Assembly (NCBI GenBank): GCA_910577065.1
Contig: CAJTLD010000025.1
Coordinates: 4,891 to 27,204, forward strand
Reading direction: 5' to 3'
Source: an uncultured Lachnospiraceae bacterium
GTDB lineage: Bacteria > Bacillota > Clostridia > Lachnospirales > Lachnospiraceae
DNA length: 22,314 nucleotides
The number at the start of each line of letters is the position of its first letter. The stretch's first letter is position 1. This document shows, piece after piece, positions 22,084-22,314 of the stretch. The position numbers were made by a program, and so were the translations under genes. The notes beneath the pieces were generated by a model. The model did no database searches. It was not told the DNA's origin and saw only the letters and a program-made list of their open reading frames with translations.

Positions 22084-22266
22084 ATGACAGAAAAGGAAAT
22101 GATTAAAGTATCCGCAGAAGAATTTACCAGAGTCCAAAGATATATGCCGGCAGCAGACAAAGAATCAGAAATATACAAGATGATAAAAGGTAGAGATATC
22201 GAACTGAAAGTAATACTGACATCATCCGGCGTAAATATCTCGGAATTAGACGTCATCAAGGAATAA
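22084..22266 (+). CDS. Small protein of unknown function, 60 residues
   Basis: I do not recognise this protein. It is soluble, charged and predicted mostly helical in its first half (MTEKEMIKVSAEEFTRVQRY), with a short strand-like segment (IELKVILTSSGV) near the end. AGGT lies six bases before the ATG, and the gene is 88 bp after the RHH gene on the same strand with no promoter or terminator seen between, so it may be the third gene of the SPFH operon. An in-frame start at 21952 would overlap the RHH gene by 44 bp and encode an unlikely N-terminus. No terminator is seen in the 48 bases to the window end. Confidence 0.6.
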   Translation: MTEKEMIKVSAEEFTRVQRYMPAADKESEIYKMIKGRDIELKVILTSSGVNISELDVIKE

Positions 22267-22314
22267 CCACACGGCAAATACGGGCTGCCAGAAAGAATCT
22301 TTCAAACACGCTCT

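Noticed and set aside
21792..22277. A 161-residue open frame on the minus strand across the RHH gene and the small gene
   Set aside because: It overlaps a recognisable ribbon-helix-helix gene coupled to SPFH. The translation shows no family and its start lacks a good ribosome site. The hydrophobic stretches mirror helical plus-strand coding.

Overview
The window looks like chromosomal DNA of a Gram-positive anaerobe of the Bacillota, most likely a Lachnospiraceae-type gut Clostridium. This is inferred from the gene families (CsoR-regulated CopA, BmrCD-type ABC exporter with MarR, short ThiC under a TPP riboswitch, large multi-PAS hybrid kinases, a giant modular GH2 exoenzyme with BspA-like repeats), strong GGAGG-type ribosome sites and moderate GC. 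No 16S rRNA, tRNA, phage, IS element or CRISPR array was seen. Almost everything from 1 to 20568 is on the minus strand; the last 1.5 kb is on the plus strand.

Region 1 (1-1735): copper homeostasis. A csoR-type repressor and a CopA-type copper P1B-ATPase (cut by the window edge just past its phosphorylation motif) form an operon behind a sigma-A promoter whose spacer holds a CsoR-type operator.

Region 2 (1740-6001): a MarR regulator followed by two translationally coupled half-transporters that form an asymmetric heterodimeric ABC exporter. The promoter overlaps two near-identical palindromes 21 bp apart, fitting autorepression by the MarR protein. A strong terminator closes the operon.

Region 3 (6083-8936): thiC, with its own promoter, TPP riboswitch and hairpin, followed 49 bp later by a CgeB/DUF3880-like glycosyltransferase and a terminator.

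Region 4 (8977-17217): one 8.2-kb gene for a secreted protein of 2746 residues. It has a GH2 catalytic core, Ig-like domains, NPCBM and CBM96-like carbohydrate-binding modules, InlB-type repeats, a Big_2 domain, a coiled coil built on a 27-residue tandem repeat and a C-terminal LRR_5 segment. No LPXTG anchor is visible.

Region 5 (17323-20667): a soluble hybrid histidine kinase of 1058 residues with several PAS-like domains, its own promoter and a terminator.

Region 6 (20703-22314): divergently transcribed, a membrane SPFH/band-7 protein translationally coupled (TAATG) to an Arc-like ribbon-helix-helix protein, then a small gene of unknown function. A palindrome overlaps the SPFH promoter. 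This membrane-scaffold plus DNA-binder pair is the best candidate here for a poorly described system.
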